In this document: positions 44,215 to 53,941 of the stretch, piece by piece
Position numbering within the stretch: the first letter of the stretch is position 1
How the letters are laid out: the number at the start of each line of letters is the position of its first letter
NCBI RefSeq assembly: GCF_900115365.1
Contig: NZ_FOWD01000001.1
Coordinates: 62,001 to 126,000, forward strand
Length of the DNA stretch: 64,000 nucleotides
From: Anaerocolumna aminovalerica
Lineage (GTDB): Bacteria; Bacillota; Clostridia; Lachnospirales; Lachnospiraceae
Direction: 5' to 3'
The notes under the pieces: model-generated
Databases searched by the model: none
Seen by the model: the letters and a program-made list of their open reading frames with translations, nothing else
What the model was told of the DNA's origin: nothing
Program-made: the position numbers and the translations under genes

Positions 44215-47200
44215 ATGAATCCTTATAAAATTGGTTTAGACATTGGATCAACAACGGTAAAAATAGTGGTTCTTAATGAGGACAATAACATTATCTATAG
44301 TGAATATAAAAGACATTTATCAGATATTAAAAGTACTATAATCAGTATTATGAATTCATGTTATGAAATATTAGGTGACATTCATTGTACGATTAATATT
44401 ACAGGTTCGGGCGGACTGTCTGTTTCTAATTGGTTAAATATAAACTTTGAACAGGAAGTGATTGCTTGTACCAAGGCAACAAAAACTATGATACCTGAGA
44501 CGGATGTTGTAATAGAGCTAGGTGGAGAAGATGCAAAGATTACCTACTTAGCCGGCGGAATAGAACAACGGATGAATAACAGCTGTGCAGGCGGTACAGG
44601 AGCATTCATAGATCAGATGGCGGTACTATTGAATACAGATGCATCGGGATTAAATAAGTATGCTAAAAAACATAAAGTCATTTATCCAATTGCCTCAAGA
44701 TGCGGTGTATTTGCAAAAACAGATGTACAGCCTTTATTAAATGATGGTGCTAATAAATCCGACATAGCTGCTTCCATACTTCAGGCAGTTGTAAATCAGA
44801 CTATAGGGGGACTGGCTTGCGGTAAGCCCATTCGGGGAAAGATAGCTTTTTTAGGAGGCCCTCTTTACTTCTTATCTGAACTTAGAGAAAGATTTAGAGA
44901 AAGCTTGGGACTGACAGAAGATGATGTAATTATACCGGAGAACTCTATATATTATCCGGCTATTGGCGCGGCTTTGTTATCTGGTGAAAAGATAGAGAGA
45001 AGCTCTTACAATCCTTCTACAAGAACCATGCCTGAAAATGAAGAAAATGAAAAAGGCAGAGACACAGGGGAAAGGGATAAAGCCAATGAAAAAATAAATT
45101 TTAGCTTATTAAAACACAATCAAATATTTTCTTTAAAAGAAATTATAGATAAGATCTGGCTTATTGCGGATATTAAGGATGATGATGTGAGAAAGCTTCC
45201 GCCCTTATTTGAAAATGAAGCCCAGTACGAACAATTTAGAACAAGGCATGACAAAGCTACAGTAAAAAAGCAAAAGCTATCGGAATATAAAGGTAAAAGC
45301 TATCTGGGAATCGACGCTGGCTCTACTACAACTAAAGTTGTACTAATCGGACAAAAAGGGGAACTTCTGTACACTTATTATGGAAGCAACGAAGGAGACC
45401 CCATTCAAAAAGTGGTTAAGGTTTTAAAAGAATTATTTCAAATTCTCCCCCAAGGTGTAACCATTGCTAAAAGTACTGTTACCGGTTATGGAGAAAATCT
45501 TTTGAAGGCAGCATTTCATGTAGACATTGGGGAAATAGAAACCATTGCACATTATAAAGCAGCGGAACATTTTCTTCCCGGTGTGGATTTCATCTTGGAT
45601 ATTGGCGGACAAGATATGAAATGCTTACGTATTAAAAATGGTACTATTGACAGCATTCTGCTTAACGAGGCATGTTCCTCCGGTTGCGGCTCCTTTATTG
45701 AAGGGTTTGCCAATTCCTTGAATATGAAAGTAGAAGACTTTGCAAAGGAAGGAATATTTGCAAAAGCTCCGGTAGATTTGGGAACAAAGTGTACCGTATT
45801 TATGAATTCTAAAGTAAAACAGGCACAGAAGGAAGGGGCAGAGGTTGGTGATATATCGGCGGGACTGTCCTATTCGGTTATTAAGAATGCACTATTTAAA
45901 GTAATAAAAATACGTGATGAAAAAGACATGGGCGAAAATATCATTGTACAGGGAGGAACCTTTTATAATGATTCGGTTCTGCGGAGTTTTGAACTGATAT
46001 CCGGACGGGAAGTTATAAGACCTGATATAGCAGGTCTTATGGGGGCCTTTGGAGCAGCGCTCATTGCAAGAGAAAGATATCAGGAGGGGGATGAATCAAC
46101 TCTTTTACAAGGAGAGACCCTATCAAATTTTTCAGGCAATACCTCATACAATCGTTGTGCTAAATGCGGAAATCACTGCCTGCTTACCGTAAATGCATTT
46201 TCCAACGGGGAAACTTTTATAACGGGTAACCGGTGCGAAAGAGGACTTGGTTTAGAGGAAGATAAACTCTCTAAGATGCCAAACCTTTATGCCTTCAAAT
46301 ATAACAGAACCTTTGACTATAAGCCTATACCTATAGAAAAGGCAAAACGTGGAGCTATAGGAATTCCAAGAGTCTTGAATATGTATGATAATTATCCCTT
46401 TTGGTTCACACTGCTGACGGAATTGGGTTTTCGAGTGGTGGTATCTGCTCAGTCAAGCAAGAAATTATACGAAAAAGGACTGGAAACTATTCCTTCTGAG
46501 GCGGTATGTTATCCCGCCAAATTAAGCCACGGTCATATTATTAATTTACTTGAAAAGGGAATTACCACTATATTTTATCCCTCTATTGTATATGAGAAGA
46601 AAGAATATAAGAATGTGGACAACCATTTTAATTGTCCTATTGTTATCTCTTATGCGGAAGTTGTAAGGAATAATATAGACCGGTTAAAGGAAATTAAATT
46701 TATTGCTCCCTTCTTATCTTTGGATAATGATTCTTTGCTGGTTCGCAGAATTTATGAAGAATTCAAAGAGTATCAGGTTACCTTAGAAGAAGCAAAAAAA
46801 GCGGTAAGGGAAGCCAGAAAAGAGTTGGAGCGGTATAAAAGGGACATTCAGAAAAAAGGAGAAGAAGTACTTCATTTTTTAAGGAAGCATAATAAAAAAG
46901 GTATTGTGTTATGTGGAAAGCCCTATCATGTGGATTCAGAGATCAATCATGGAATACCTCAGCTTATAACATCCTTTGACCTGGCAGTATTAACAGAAGA
47001 CAGTATATCCCATCTGAAAAATTGCAATCAGGAATTGCGTGTGGTGGATCAGTGGGCATATAACTCCAGATTATACCGTGCAGCTGCTTTGGTTGCTCAG
47101 GAAGACTGCCTGGATCTGATACAGCTAAATTCCTTTGGCTGCGGCCTGGACTCCGTAACCAGTGACCAAATAGCAGAAATCCTTGCCTCTGGGGGGAAAA

Positions 47201-48558
47201 TGTATACCATGTTAAAAATTGATGAGGGAAATAATTTAGGTGCAGCCAAAATAAGAATTCGTTCTTTGAAAGCTGCCATAGAAGAAAGAGAAAGAAAAGC
47301 ATACCAGGCGAAAAAGCTGAAAATTACTTATGACTACCCAATATTCACAAAAGATAAGAGAAAGACGAATACCATATTGGCACCCCAGATGGCCCCTATT
47401 CATTTTGAATTAGTACAAGAAGCGGTAAGGGCAAGCAAATATCATTTGGAAATATTACCGGAAGTTGATCAGGCTGCTTTAGACATGGGATTAAAGTATG
47501 TAAATAACGATGCTTGTTATCCTGCCATCCTTTTGGTGGGACAGATTATCCAAGGATTAAAGTCAGGTAAATACGATATCAATCATACTTCTGTTATGAT
47601 AACTCAGACAGGAGGGGGATGCAGGGCAACTAATTATATGGCATTTTTAAAACTGGGGCTGAAGCAGGCGGGATTTGAAAATGTTCCGTTAATATCCCTG
47701 AATGCAGTAGGACTTGGGGAACAGCCGGGATTTAAGATAAGTCCGGGGATGTTAAACAAATTAATTATGGCAGTTTTGTATGGTGATTTATTTATGCGTG
47801 TTATATACGGAACAAGACCTTACGAAAAAGTTCCCGGTTCCACAGAAGCTTTGTATAAAGAATGGAATGAGAAGGCAAAAGAAAATTTAAGAAATGGAGA
47901 CAGAAAGACCTTTCATAAGAATGTTAAAGCAATTATCAGTGAGTTTGACCAGCTTGAGGTAATAAATATTAAGAAGCCAAAGGTGGCAATTGTGGGAGAA
48001 ATCCTGGCTAAATACCATCCTGTTGCTAATAATGGAATTATCCGGGCATTAGAAGAAGGCGGTGCAGAAGTTGTGCTACCAGATCTATTAGATTTCTTCT
48101 TTTATTCTCTCTATAATTCCGATTTTCAACACAAATATCTTGGAGGAACCAGGTTAAAAAAAGATTTTGGTAAAATAGGGATTGCGTATTTAAGTTATTA
48201 CCGAAAGGTAATGAAAGCGGAACTGGAGAAGAGTAAGAGGTTTATGGCACCTTCTTCTATTCACCAGTTGGCAGAACTGGCTACTTCTGTATTATCTTTG
48301 GGAAATCATACAGGAGAAGGGTGGCTTATTACCGCAGAGATGATGGAGTGTATGGAGAATGGAATAAACAATATTCTTTGTGTCCAGCCATTGGCTTGCC
48401 TGCCCAATCACATAACCGGCCGGGGCATGTTTAAATCAGTAAAAGAAAAGTATCCGAATGCCAATATTATGCCCATTGATTATGATCCCGGAATCTCAAA
48501 TGTAAACCAGCTGAATCGGATTAAATTAATGTTATCGGTGGCACAGAAGGAAATGTAA
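44215..48558 (+). CDS. 2-hydroxyacyl-CoA dehydratase activase-type protein, 1447 residues
   Basis: The very large cytoplasmic protein is built from two ASKHA-type activase domains and two dehydratase-related domains. Activase 1 covers about residues 4-255, with DIGSTTVK and C124-A-G-G-T-G-A-F. Activase 2 covers about 365-625, with DAGSTTTK and C487-S-S-G-C-G-S-F, and is followed by a four-Cys knot (CAKCGNHC...NRCERG, about 643-674). A DUF2229-like domain spans about 690-905 and a C-terminal COG3581-like domain about 1010-1430. Homologues of this length occur as single genes in Clostridia. By analogy it could couple ATP hydrolysis to low-potential electron transfer, with Fe-S clusters bound by the Cys motifs. 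No classical dehydratase alpha/beta genes are adjacent, so the reaction is unknown. Confidence 0.85.
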   Translation: MNPYKIGLDIGSTTVKIVVLNEDNNIIYSEYKRHLSDIKSTIISIMNSCYEILGDIHCTINITGSGGLSVSNWLNINFEQEVIACTKATKTMIPETDVVIELGGEDAKITYLAGGIEQRMNNSCAGGTGAFIDQMAVLLNTDASGLNKYAKKHKVIYPIASRCGVFAKTDVQPLLNDGANKSDIAASILQAVVNQTIGGLACGKPIRGKIAFLGGPLYFLSELRERFRESLGLTEDDVIIPENSIYYPAIGAALLSGEKIERSSYNPSTRTMPENEENEKGRDTGERDKANEKINFSLLKHNQIFSLKEIIDKIWLIADIKDDDVRKLPPLFENEAQYEQFRTRHDKATVKKQKLSEYKGKSYLGIDAGSTTTKVVLIGQKGELLYTYYGSNEGDPIQKVVKVLKELFQILPQGVTIAKSTVTGYGENLLKAAFHVDIGEIETIAHYKAAEHFLPGVDFILDIGGQDMKCLRIKNGTIDSILLNEACSSGCGSFIEGFANSLNMKVEDFAKEGIFAKAPVDLGTKCTVFMNSKVKQAQKEGAEVGDISAGLSYSVIKNALFKVIKIRDEKDMGENIIVQGGTFYNDSVLRSFELISGREVIRPDIAGLMGAFGAALIARERYQEGDESTLLQGETLSNFSGNTSYNRCAKCGNHCLLTVNAFSNGETFITGNRCERGLGLEEDKLSKMPNLYAFKYNRTFDYKPIPIEKAKRGAIGIPRVLNMYDNYPFWFTLLTELGFRVVVSAQSSKKLYEKGLETIPSEAVCYPAKLSHGHIINLLEKGITTIFYPSIVYEKKEYKNVDNHFNCPIVISYAEVVRNNIDRLKEIKFIAPFLSLDNDSLLVRRIYEEFKEYQVTLEEAKKAVREARKELERYKRDIQKKGEEVLHFLRKHNKKGIVLCGKPYHVDSEINHGIPQLITSFDLAVLTEDSISHLKNCNQELRVVDQWAYNSRLYRAAALVAQEDCLDLIQLNSFGCGLDSVTSDQIAEILASGGKMYTMLKIDEGNNLGAAKIRIRSLKAAIEERERKAYQAKKLKITYDYPIFTKDKRKTNTILAPQMAPIHFELVQEAVRASKYHLEILPEVDQAALDMGLKYVNNDACYPAILLVGQIIQGLKSGKYDINHTSVMITQTGGGCRATNYMAFLKLGLKQAGFENVPLISLNAVGLGEQPGFKISPGMLNKLIMAVLYGDLFMRVIYGTRPYEKVPGSTEALYKEWNEKAKENLRNGDRKTFHKNVKAIISEFDQLEVINIKKPKVAIVGEILAKYHPVANNGIIRALEEGGAEVVLPDLLDFFFYSLYNSDFQHKYLGGTRLKKDFGKIGIAYLSYYRKVMKAELEKSKRFMAPSSIHQLAELATSVLSLGNHTGEGWLITAEMMECMENGINNILCVQPLACLPNHITGRGMFKSVKEKYPNANIMPIDYDPGISNVNQLNRIKLMLSVAQKEM

Positions 48559-48605
48559 GTAATACTAAATTATTATATGGATTTAATTAATGGAAGAAAA
48601 ATATT

Positions 48606-48651
48606 AGGATGCTTCGACATTTTTAAAGAAATGCTGAAGCATCCTGTTTTC
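48606..48651 (+). terminator. terminator after the activase gene
   Basis: AGGATGCTTC / GAAGCATCCT, a perfect 10-bp stem with a 21-base loop, followed by GTTTTC. Confidence 0.8.
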
Positions 48652-48807
48652 TAAAGTCCTGTCAGTTGGCTAAATAGAGTAATTTGATTGTTGTTTTACT
48701 TATGTTAAAGCATATAGTAGGATATTCCTGCTAATTATAGTATAATAAATCTAATCATTATAGTAAAACCAATACATGAATTTAATAAAATAGTATAGGA
48801 GATTTCC

Positions 48808-49668
48808 ATGTTAGATAAAATATTAAAAATAGCAAAAGAAGATTTTCGAATTCGCGGTGTCTTTCTAAACGGTTCCCGGGCAGATTCTGATGCAACAAAG
48901 GATGAATACTGTGATTATGATATTGTGTATCTGGTGGAAAACATACAATCTTTTACCAATGATAAAGAATGGTATAAAGTCTTTGGTGAAATCCTAATTA
49001 TGCAGACTCCGGATGATTGGTATAATGAACCCTATGATTACAGCGGAAAGGAAAATTTTCATTATCTGATGCAATTTACAGACGGTAACCGAATTGATCT
49101 GACTTTGGTGGATACCGGGAACATAACTTGGGTAAGGGATAATAAAGAACCGAGAAAGATATTGCTAAATAAAGATAATCGGGAGGAATTATATGATATA
49201 ACTTCAACTTCAATATACAACATAACGCCACCTGGTGAAAAAGAATTTCATGATTGCTGTAATGAATTTTGGTGGTTATCACTTTATGTTGCAAAGGGAT
49301 TATGCCGTGAAGAGTTCCTGTATGCCAAAATACATATGGAAGATTATCAAATGCCTATGTTACTTAAAATGTTAAATTGGAGTATAGCAATGGATCATGA
49401 TTTTTCTATATCTACAGGAAAATGTTCCAAATATCTAAAAAGATTTTTAAGTAAAGAAGAAATGCAGAATTTTATGGCTCTCTTTCCAGAGGGCGGTTAT
49501 GAAGCCATTTGGGAAAAGTTATTCCTGCAATATGATTTTTTCAATAAAGTAGCTGTAAAAGTGGCCGAGTATTTTGGTTGGAAATATGATACCACGGAAT
49601 TTCAAAAAGTTATAGATTACGCAAGAGAAATGAAGACAAATGTAACCGGAAGGGAGATTCTATTTTAA
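48808..49668 (+). CDS. aminoglycoside 6-adenylyltransferase-like nucleotidyltransferase (ANT(6)/AadE family)
   Basis: The 286-residue protein matches the length and motifs of streptomycin 6-adenylyltransferases: nucleotidyltransferase core NGSRAD (about residues 21-26) and C-D36-Y-D38-I, FTDGNRIDLTLV (about 92-103) with the third carboxylate, and the C-terminal helical region with KIHMEDYQMPMLLKMLNW. It would AMP-modify streptomycin-type aminoglycosides. Many chromosomal members are not tested for resistance. It stands alone behind its own ribosome binding site (AGGAGAT). Confidence 0.88.
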   Translation: MLDKILKIAKEDFRIRGVFLNGSRADSDATKDEYCDYDIVYLVENIQSFTNDKEWYKVFGEILIMQTPDDWYNEPYDYSGKENFHYLMQFTDGNRIDLTLVDTGNITWVRDNKEPRKILLNKDNREELYDITSTSIYNITPPGEKEFHDCCNEFWWLSLYVAKGLCREEFLYAKIHMEDYQMPMLLKMLNWSIAMDHDFSISTGKCSKYLKRFLSKEEMQNFMALFPEGGYEAIWEKLFLQYDFFNKVAVKVAEYFGWKYDTTEFQKVIDYAREMKTNVTGREILF

Positions 49669-49913
49669 AATCTCCCAAAACATATTATTATACTAAAAAA
49701 TGATAGAACGCCATAATTGAACATAGGTGTCTGGGTGTAATTGTGGGATTTCCTTCCAGACTTTCATAACATAGCAGGAGAGATATATTCAAGAATTTTT
49801 ACCGATGAATTTCCAGAGTAATTTAGAAATAAAAATAACCTTATATTTTCTAAGCATATTATTCTAAAATATTTATAAAATAAAAATAAGTATATATAAT
49901 AGGGTAACATGCT

Positions 49914-51197
49914 TTGAAAAAGAAAATTCTTCCCATAGTAGTTACAATGTTTATTCTATATTTTGCCTCATTCACTCATTATAAAGCGTTGGGCAATAAA
50001 CTGGACCAGGAATATAAAAACATACAGAACCAAGTAAAAGCAGAAGAAGTAAAGATAAAAGGAATAGATGATAAGAATATTACAGTAAAGGATTCTAAAG
50101 ATACAGTTCCTGAGTCTACTCCTGTAGAATATCCTAACATGAAATTACATGCCATAGGCTCTGCCTTAATGGATGCAGACAGCGGCAGGGTTTTGTATGA
50201 GAAAAAGGGAAATGATCCATTGCCTATGGCCAGTACTACCAAAATAATGACTTGCATAGTCGCACTAGAAAAGGGGAATCTGGAGGATGTTGTAACAGTT
50301 TCAAAATATGCTTCCACCAGGCCGGCGGTTAAACTTGGTATCAGGGAAGGGGAGCAGTACATATTAAAGGATTTATTATATTCCCTTATGTTGGAATCTC
50401 ATAATGATGTGGCGGTAGCCATTGCAGAACACATAGGAGGTTCCGTACAGGGCTTTGCAAAAATGATGAATGATAAGGCAAAAGAAATAGGCTGTAAAAA
50501 TACCCATTTTGTAACACCCAATGGGTTAGATGCAAATGGGCACTATACTACGGCAGTAGAATTATCAAAAATAGCTAGTTATGCTATAAAAAATGAACAA
50601 TTTATTAAGATTACTAACGAACCTATATGGAACTTTAGTGAAGTGAAGACGGGAAGAAAATTTGCGGTAAGCAATAAGGATAGATTTTTATACATATTTG
50701 AAGGTGCTATAGGTGTAAAGACCGGATTTACAGGGAAAGCTGGTTATTGCTTTGTAGGTGCAGTGAAAAGGAATAATAAGACACTTGTTTCTGCAGTATT
50801 GGGAAGCGGCTGGCCTCCAAATAAGAGCTATAAGTGGAGTGATACCACCAAATTAATGAATTATGGCTTAGATAATTTTGATTATAAAACTATATTTGAA
50901 GGTACAGATGATTTTCAAACCATTATGGTGGAGAATGGAATAGAAAGCACTACCGATACTTATGTGGAAGGGGATTTAGGTCTTCTGGTAAGTAAAAGTG
51001 ACAAGATTGACTATACTTATGATATGCCCGAAGTGGTAAAAGCACCAATTTATAAAGGAAGTGCGGTAGGATATATTAATATCTGGATTAATGGAGAAAT
51101 ATATACCAAATTCCCTATCAGAGTTTCAAAAACAGTAGCAGAGAGAGATTTTAATTACTGTTTGGATCAGATTATGAAGATGTACAAATTAAAATAA
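49914..51197 (+). CDS. D-alanyl-D-alanine carboxypeptidase (second copy)
   Basis: The 427-residue S11-family penicillin-binding protein has an N-terminal hydrophobic signal/anchor (residues 5-20), a charged spacer of about 60 residues, then catalytic motifs S107-T-T-K110, S162-H-N164 and K269-T-G271. The C-terminal beta domain (about 320-410) follows. The only plausible start is TTG 49914 with AGGGT upstream, so translation may be weak. It differs from the copy at 4630 by its long N-terminal spacer and SHN rather than SAN. It stands alone and is closed by a hairpin at 51289. Confidence 0.88.
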   Translation: MKKKILPIVVTMFILYFASFTHYKALGNKLDQEYKNIQNQVKAEEVKIKGIDDKNITVKDSKDTVPESTPVEYPNMKLHAIGSALMDADSGRVLYEKKGNDPLPMASTTKIMTCIVALEKGNLEDVVTVSKYASTRPAVKLGIREGEQYILKDLLYSLMLESHNDVAVAIAEHIGGSVQGFAKMMNDKAKEIGCKNTHFVTPNGLDANGHYTTAVELSKIASYAIKNEQFIKITNEPIWNFSEVKTGRKFAVSNKDRFLYIFEGAIGVKTGFTGKAGYCFVGAVKRNNKTLVSAVLGSGWPPNKSYKWSDTTKLMNYGLDNFDYKTIFEGTDDFQTIMVENGIESTTDTYVEGDLGLLVSKSDKIDYTYDMPEVVKAPIYKGSAVGYINIWINGEIYTKFPIRVSKTVAERDFNYCLDQIMKMYKLK

Positions 51198-51519
51198 AAA
51201 AGGAATTACTACAAATGAATTATGTGGTGAAATATGTATAAAGCTATAAGGAAGTCTTATTATAACAACCTCATTGCTTATTCAGCAGTGGAAGTTCATA
51301 ATGGACTTCTTTTTATCTTATAGAATTTCCCTAGTAAAAAAATCTCTCAACATTTCAAATTAATTAGTAAAATATGTTTCTTTAAAAGTAAAGAAAGCAG
51401 TATTACGGTTATGTTTCAGAATTAGATTATAATAATTGAAATTAGGGCTTACAATTATTATAATGAACATAATGAGTAATATATAAAATATAGAATAGAA
51501 AAAAGAGGAGAATAACCAA
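51198..51519. other. intergenic region before the FetAB-like genes
   Basis: The 322-base gap contains a terminator hairpin (51289-51314). The remaining sequence is AT-rich, with no gene and no clear promoter consensus. Confidence 0.5.
51289..51314 (+). terminator. short terminator after the carboxypeptidase gene
   Basis: GAAGT-n9-ACTTC stem followed by TTTTTAT. The stem is short, so efficiency is uncertain. Confidence 0.5.
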
Positions 51520-52152
51520 TTGGACGGGATTCTATTTGAAACAAAGAATTTAAGCTTTAATCAGATAATTAAATATAAAGATATTCAGATCAAAGAAGGA
51601 AAAGTAAGCTTTATCGTTGGAAAAAGCGGTTCCGGTAAATCCACCTTATTAAAATTATTTAACGGTACCTTACCTCCAAGCAATGGAACCATATATTATC
51701 ATGACCGGGATATTTCTCAAATGGACACCATTACTTTGCGGAAAGAAGTACTGCTGATCAGCCAGGCTGTTTATTTATTCGATGGCTGTATTGAAGATAA
51801 TTTTAAAGAATTCTATCGTTACCGTGATATGCCTGCCCCTTCTGAGGAAGTTATGAAAGAATTTCTAAAATTATGTTGCATACCCTTTTCTTTGGATAAA
51901 GATTGTACCACTATGTCAGGGGGTGAAAAGCAGAGGGTATACATTGCTATCTATTTATCTTTCCTGCCAAAGGTTATTATGCTGGATGAACCAACTTCTG
52001 CTTTAGATAAAGAAAATAGTAATGATGTAATAGAGAATCTTATAGCATTTGCAAAAGATAAAGGAATCACAGTAATTATAGTAAGCCATGATCCTAAAAT
52101 AACAGATAAATTTGCAGAAGAAATTATTTTAATAGAAAGGGGTGTGGACTAA
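51520..52152 (+). CDS. fetA: ABC transporter ATPase, FetA/YbbL type
   Basis: The 210-residue single-domain ATPase has Walker A GKSGSGKST (residues 34-42), Q-loop SQAVYLFDG, signature MSGGEKQR and Walker B VIMLDEPTSALD. It overlaps by one base the membrane gene of the YbbM/FetB family, which fixes the system: in E. coli FetAB exports iron and gives oxidative-stress resistance. It starts at TTG 51520 behind AGAGGAG. The actual metal or cargo here is inferred from the family. Confidence 0.8.
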   Translation: MDGILFETKNLSFNQIIKYKDIQIKEGKVSFIVGKSGSGKSTLLKLFNGTLPPSNGTIYYHDRDISQMDTITLRKEVLLISQAVYLFDGCIEDNFKEFYRYRDMPAPSEEVMKEFLKLCCIPFSLDKDCTTMSGGEKQRVYIAIYLSFLPKVIMLDEPTSALDKENSNDVIENLIAFAKDKGITVIIVSHDPKITDKFAEEIILIERGVD

Positions 52153-52925
52153 TGCAGGGAGCTGTTCAGTTAAATATTTTACAATTCAGTTTGGTTTATC
52201 TGCTGCTTATCATAGTACTAGCTATCATGAAAAAGTCCAGGATAAATCAAAGCAGATTCCTGATCATAGCCAGTTTGAGAATGACAGTACAGTTGGTTCT
52301 GGCGGGTCTAATCCTGACTTATATCTTTAAGAATCCACATCCTGTTTTTGTTGTCTTTTATATTATAGCCATGGTTGCATTCTCCATAAAGAGGGTTATT
52401 AATAAGAATAAAGGATTGAATTCCAAATTTAAATGGGCTGTTTCCATATCCCTTGCAGGTTCAGGGATATTCATCCTTTCTTATTTTGTTATAGTGGTAG
52501 TTGGTAAAAGTATATTCAATCCTCAATATACCATTCCCTTAGCCGGTATGATTATGGGTAATTCTATGACAGGTGTAACACTGGGGCTTAAAACCTTTAA
52601 TGAAAATATCCGGTCCCAGAGAACAAAAATAGAAACTCTTTTAAATCTGGGGGCAACCCCTAAAAAGATACTTCTTCCATATGTAAATGATGCTGTTGAA
52701 ACAGCTTTACTACCAACCATGAACTCAATGGTTGGGATGGGAATCGTATCATTGCCTGGAATGATGACTGGCCAGATTTTATCCGGTACACTTCCCACCA
52801 CTGCTATTTTATATCAGATATCCATTATGATTGCCATATGTACCTCTGTTTGTTTAACCGTATTCTGTTCTTTACATTTTGGCTATAAAACTTTATATAA
52901 TAGCAGAAATCAAATTAATTTCTAG
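52152..52925 (+). CDS. fetB: ABC exporter membrane protein, FetB/YbbM (UPF0014) family
   Basis: The 257-residue polytopic protein has about seven helices and the UPF0014 hallmarks: FLIIASLRMTVQLVLAGLILTYIF (about residues 36-59), PLAGMIMGNSMTGVTLGL (about 131-148), LNLGATPKKI, and SLPGMMTGQILSGTLPTTAILYQI (about 199-222). With the upstream ATPase it forms a two-gene exporter, probably for iron or another metal. Confidence 0.88.
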   Translation: MQGAVQLNILQFSLVYLLLIIVLAIMKKSRINQSRFLIIASLRMTVQLVLAGLILTYIFKNPHPVFVVFYIIAMVAFSIKRVINKNKGLNSKFKWAVSISLAGSGIFILSYFVIVVVGKSIFNPQYTIPLAGMIMGNSMTGVTLGLKTFNENIRSQRTKIETLLNLGATPKKILLPYVNDAVETALLPTMNSMVGMGIVSLPGMMTGQILSGTLPTTAILYQISIMIAICTSVCLTVFCSLHFGYKTLYNSRNQINF

Positions 52926-52987
52926 TGAGAGCTATATTTTTTACTTGCAATTTACCGTAATAGTGATAAATCTTACAGGAGGAATTT

Positions 52988-53686
52988 ATGGAAGAAAAAG
53001 AGTTACAGAAAAAGTCCTATACCAAAGTAGTTGATTATATTAAACATCAGATTATGGCGGGTCAGCTAAAAACAGGTGATAAACTGCCTGCTGAGAGAGA
53101 GCTATCTGAAACATTGGGAGTCAGCCGTAATTCCGTACGTGAAGCGGTCCGTACTTTAGATATTATGGGGGTAATATCCAGCCAGCATGGTGCCGGTAAT
53201 TATGTCCAAGGAAACTTTGAAAATAATTTGGTAGAGTCTATGTCAATGATGTTCTTACTGAATCAGATTAATTATGAGCAAATCAGCCAATTAAGACTTG
53301 GACTGGAAATGCAAGCGTTAATGTTAGCCATAGACCATATAACAGAACCGGAGCTAAAGCAGATGGAGCAGATTATATCCCAACTGGAGAACGTAACAGA
53401 AGAAAATAATGTGATTCTGGATAAAAAACTACATTACAGTATCGCCGTGGCATCTAAAAATGTACTGATTCTAAACATACTGCAAGCTTTGTCCACCATA
53501 GTGGATCAGTTTATTCTGGATTTAAGAAGAGAAATATTAAGCAGTGAAGACAGCAGGGATGGCTTATATGAAGCCCATAAGGGAATGGTGAAGAGTCTGC
53601 TGACAAAAGACAAGGAACTGGGCAGAAAATCAATATATAAACACTTTGCATTAATTGATGATAAGTTAAAGAAATTTGGTAAGTAA
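52988..53686 (+). CDS. GntR/FadR-family transcriptional regulator (lactate-operon type)
   Basis: The 232-residue protein has an N-terminal winged helix (about residues 8-75, with GDKLPAERELSETLGVSRNSVREAVRTLDIMGVI) and an all-helical FCD ligand-binding domain. It sits just upstream of the lactate dehydrogenase/Etf genes, which have two TGGTA-N-TACCA sites matching operators of this subfamily (LldR/GlcC). It is therefore probably the lactate- or 2-hydroxyacid-responsive regulator. The start is ATG 52988 behind AGGAGGA. Confidence 0.88.
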   Translation: MEEKELQKKSYTKVVDYIKHQIMAGQLKTGDKLPAERELSETLGVSRNSVREAVRTLDIMGVISSQHGAGNYVQGNFENNLVESMSMMFLLNQINYEQISQLRLGLEMQALMLAIDHITEPELKQMEQIISQLENVTEENNVILDKKLHYSIAVASKNVLILNILQALSTIVDQFILDLRREILSSEDSRDGLYEAHKGMVKSLLTKDKELGRKSIYKHFALIDDKLKKFGK

Positions 53687-53703
53687 GAATTTATAATTCT
53701 TAC
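53683..53703 (+). repeat. perfect hairpin at the regulator's stop codon
   Basis: GTAAGAATT-tat-AATTCTTAC, a 9-bp stem overlapping the stop codon and with no T-run directly after it. Confidence 0.45.
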
Positions 53704-53828
53704 ATATTGAAAGAAGAATTATCATATCCGGATTACTGATTGAATCGGAAGGGTTTTTTATTATTATGTAATATGAATAAAGATGATATGAAAAATTCAA
53801 TAAATATTGTATATTTACCAGTAGCTTA

Positions 53829-53857
53829 TTGACGCATTATTAAATTAATTATATAAT
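53829..53857 (+). promoter_or_regulatory. sigma-A promoter of the lactate dehydrogenase/Etf operon
   Basis: TTGACG (53829-53834), a 17-base spacer and TATAAT (53852-53857). Confidence 0.85.
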
Positions 53858-53869
53858 AAGAATAACAAG

Positions 53870-53880
53870 TGGTACTACCA
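53870..53880. promoter_or_regulatory. GntR/FadR-type operator 1
   Basis: TGGTACTACCA, a perfect palindrome around a central base, starting 13 bases after the -10 box. It is of the TGGT-N3-ACCA type used by FadR-subfamily regulators. Confidence 0.8.
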
Positions 53881-53910
53881 ATTAGCTGCCACTTTATATT
53901 TTACTATAAG

Positions 53911-53921
53911 TGGTAGTACCA
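53911..53921. promoter_or_regulatory. GntR/FadR-type operator 2
   Basis: TGGTAGTACCA, differing from site 1 only at the central base, with the same AAG/AATT flanks. Its centre is 41 bases from site 1 (about four helical turns), and it lies just before the ribosome binding site. Confidence 0.8.
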
Positions 53922-53941
53922 ATTTTGAAAGGAGTAGATCT

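Noticed and set aside
46964-47302. Minus-strand 112-codon frame
   Set aside because: It lies entirely inside the well-supported dehydratase-activase gene and lacks a ribosome binding site; an antisense shadow.
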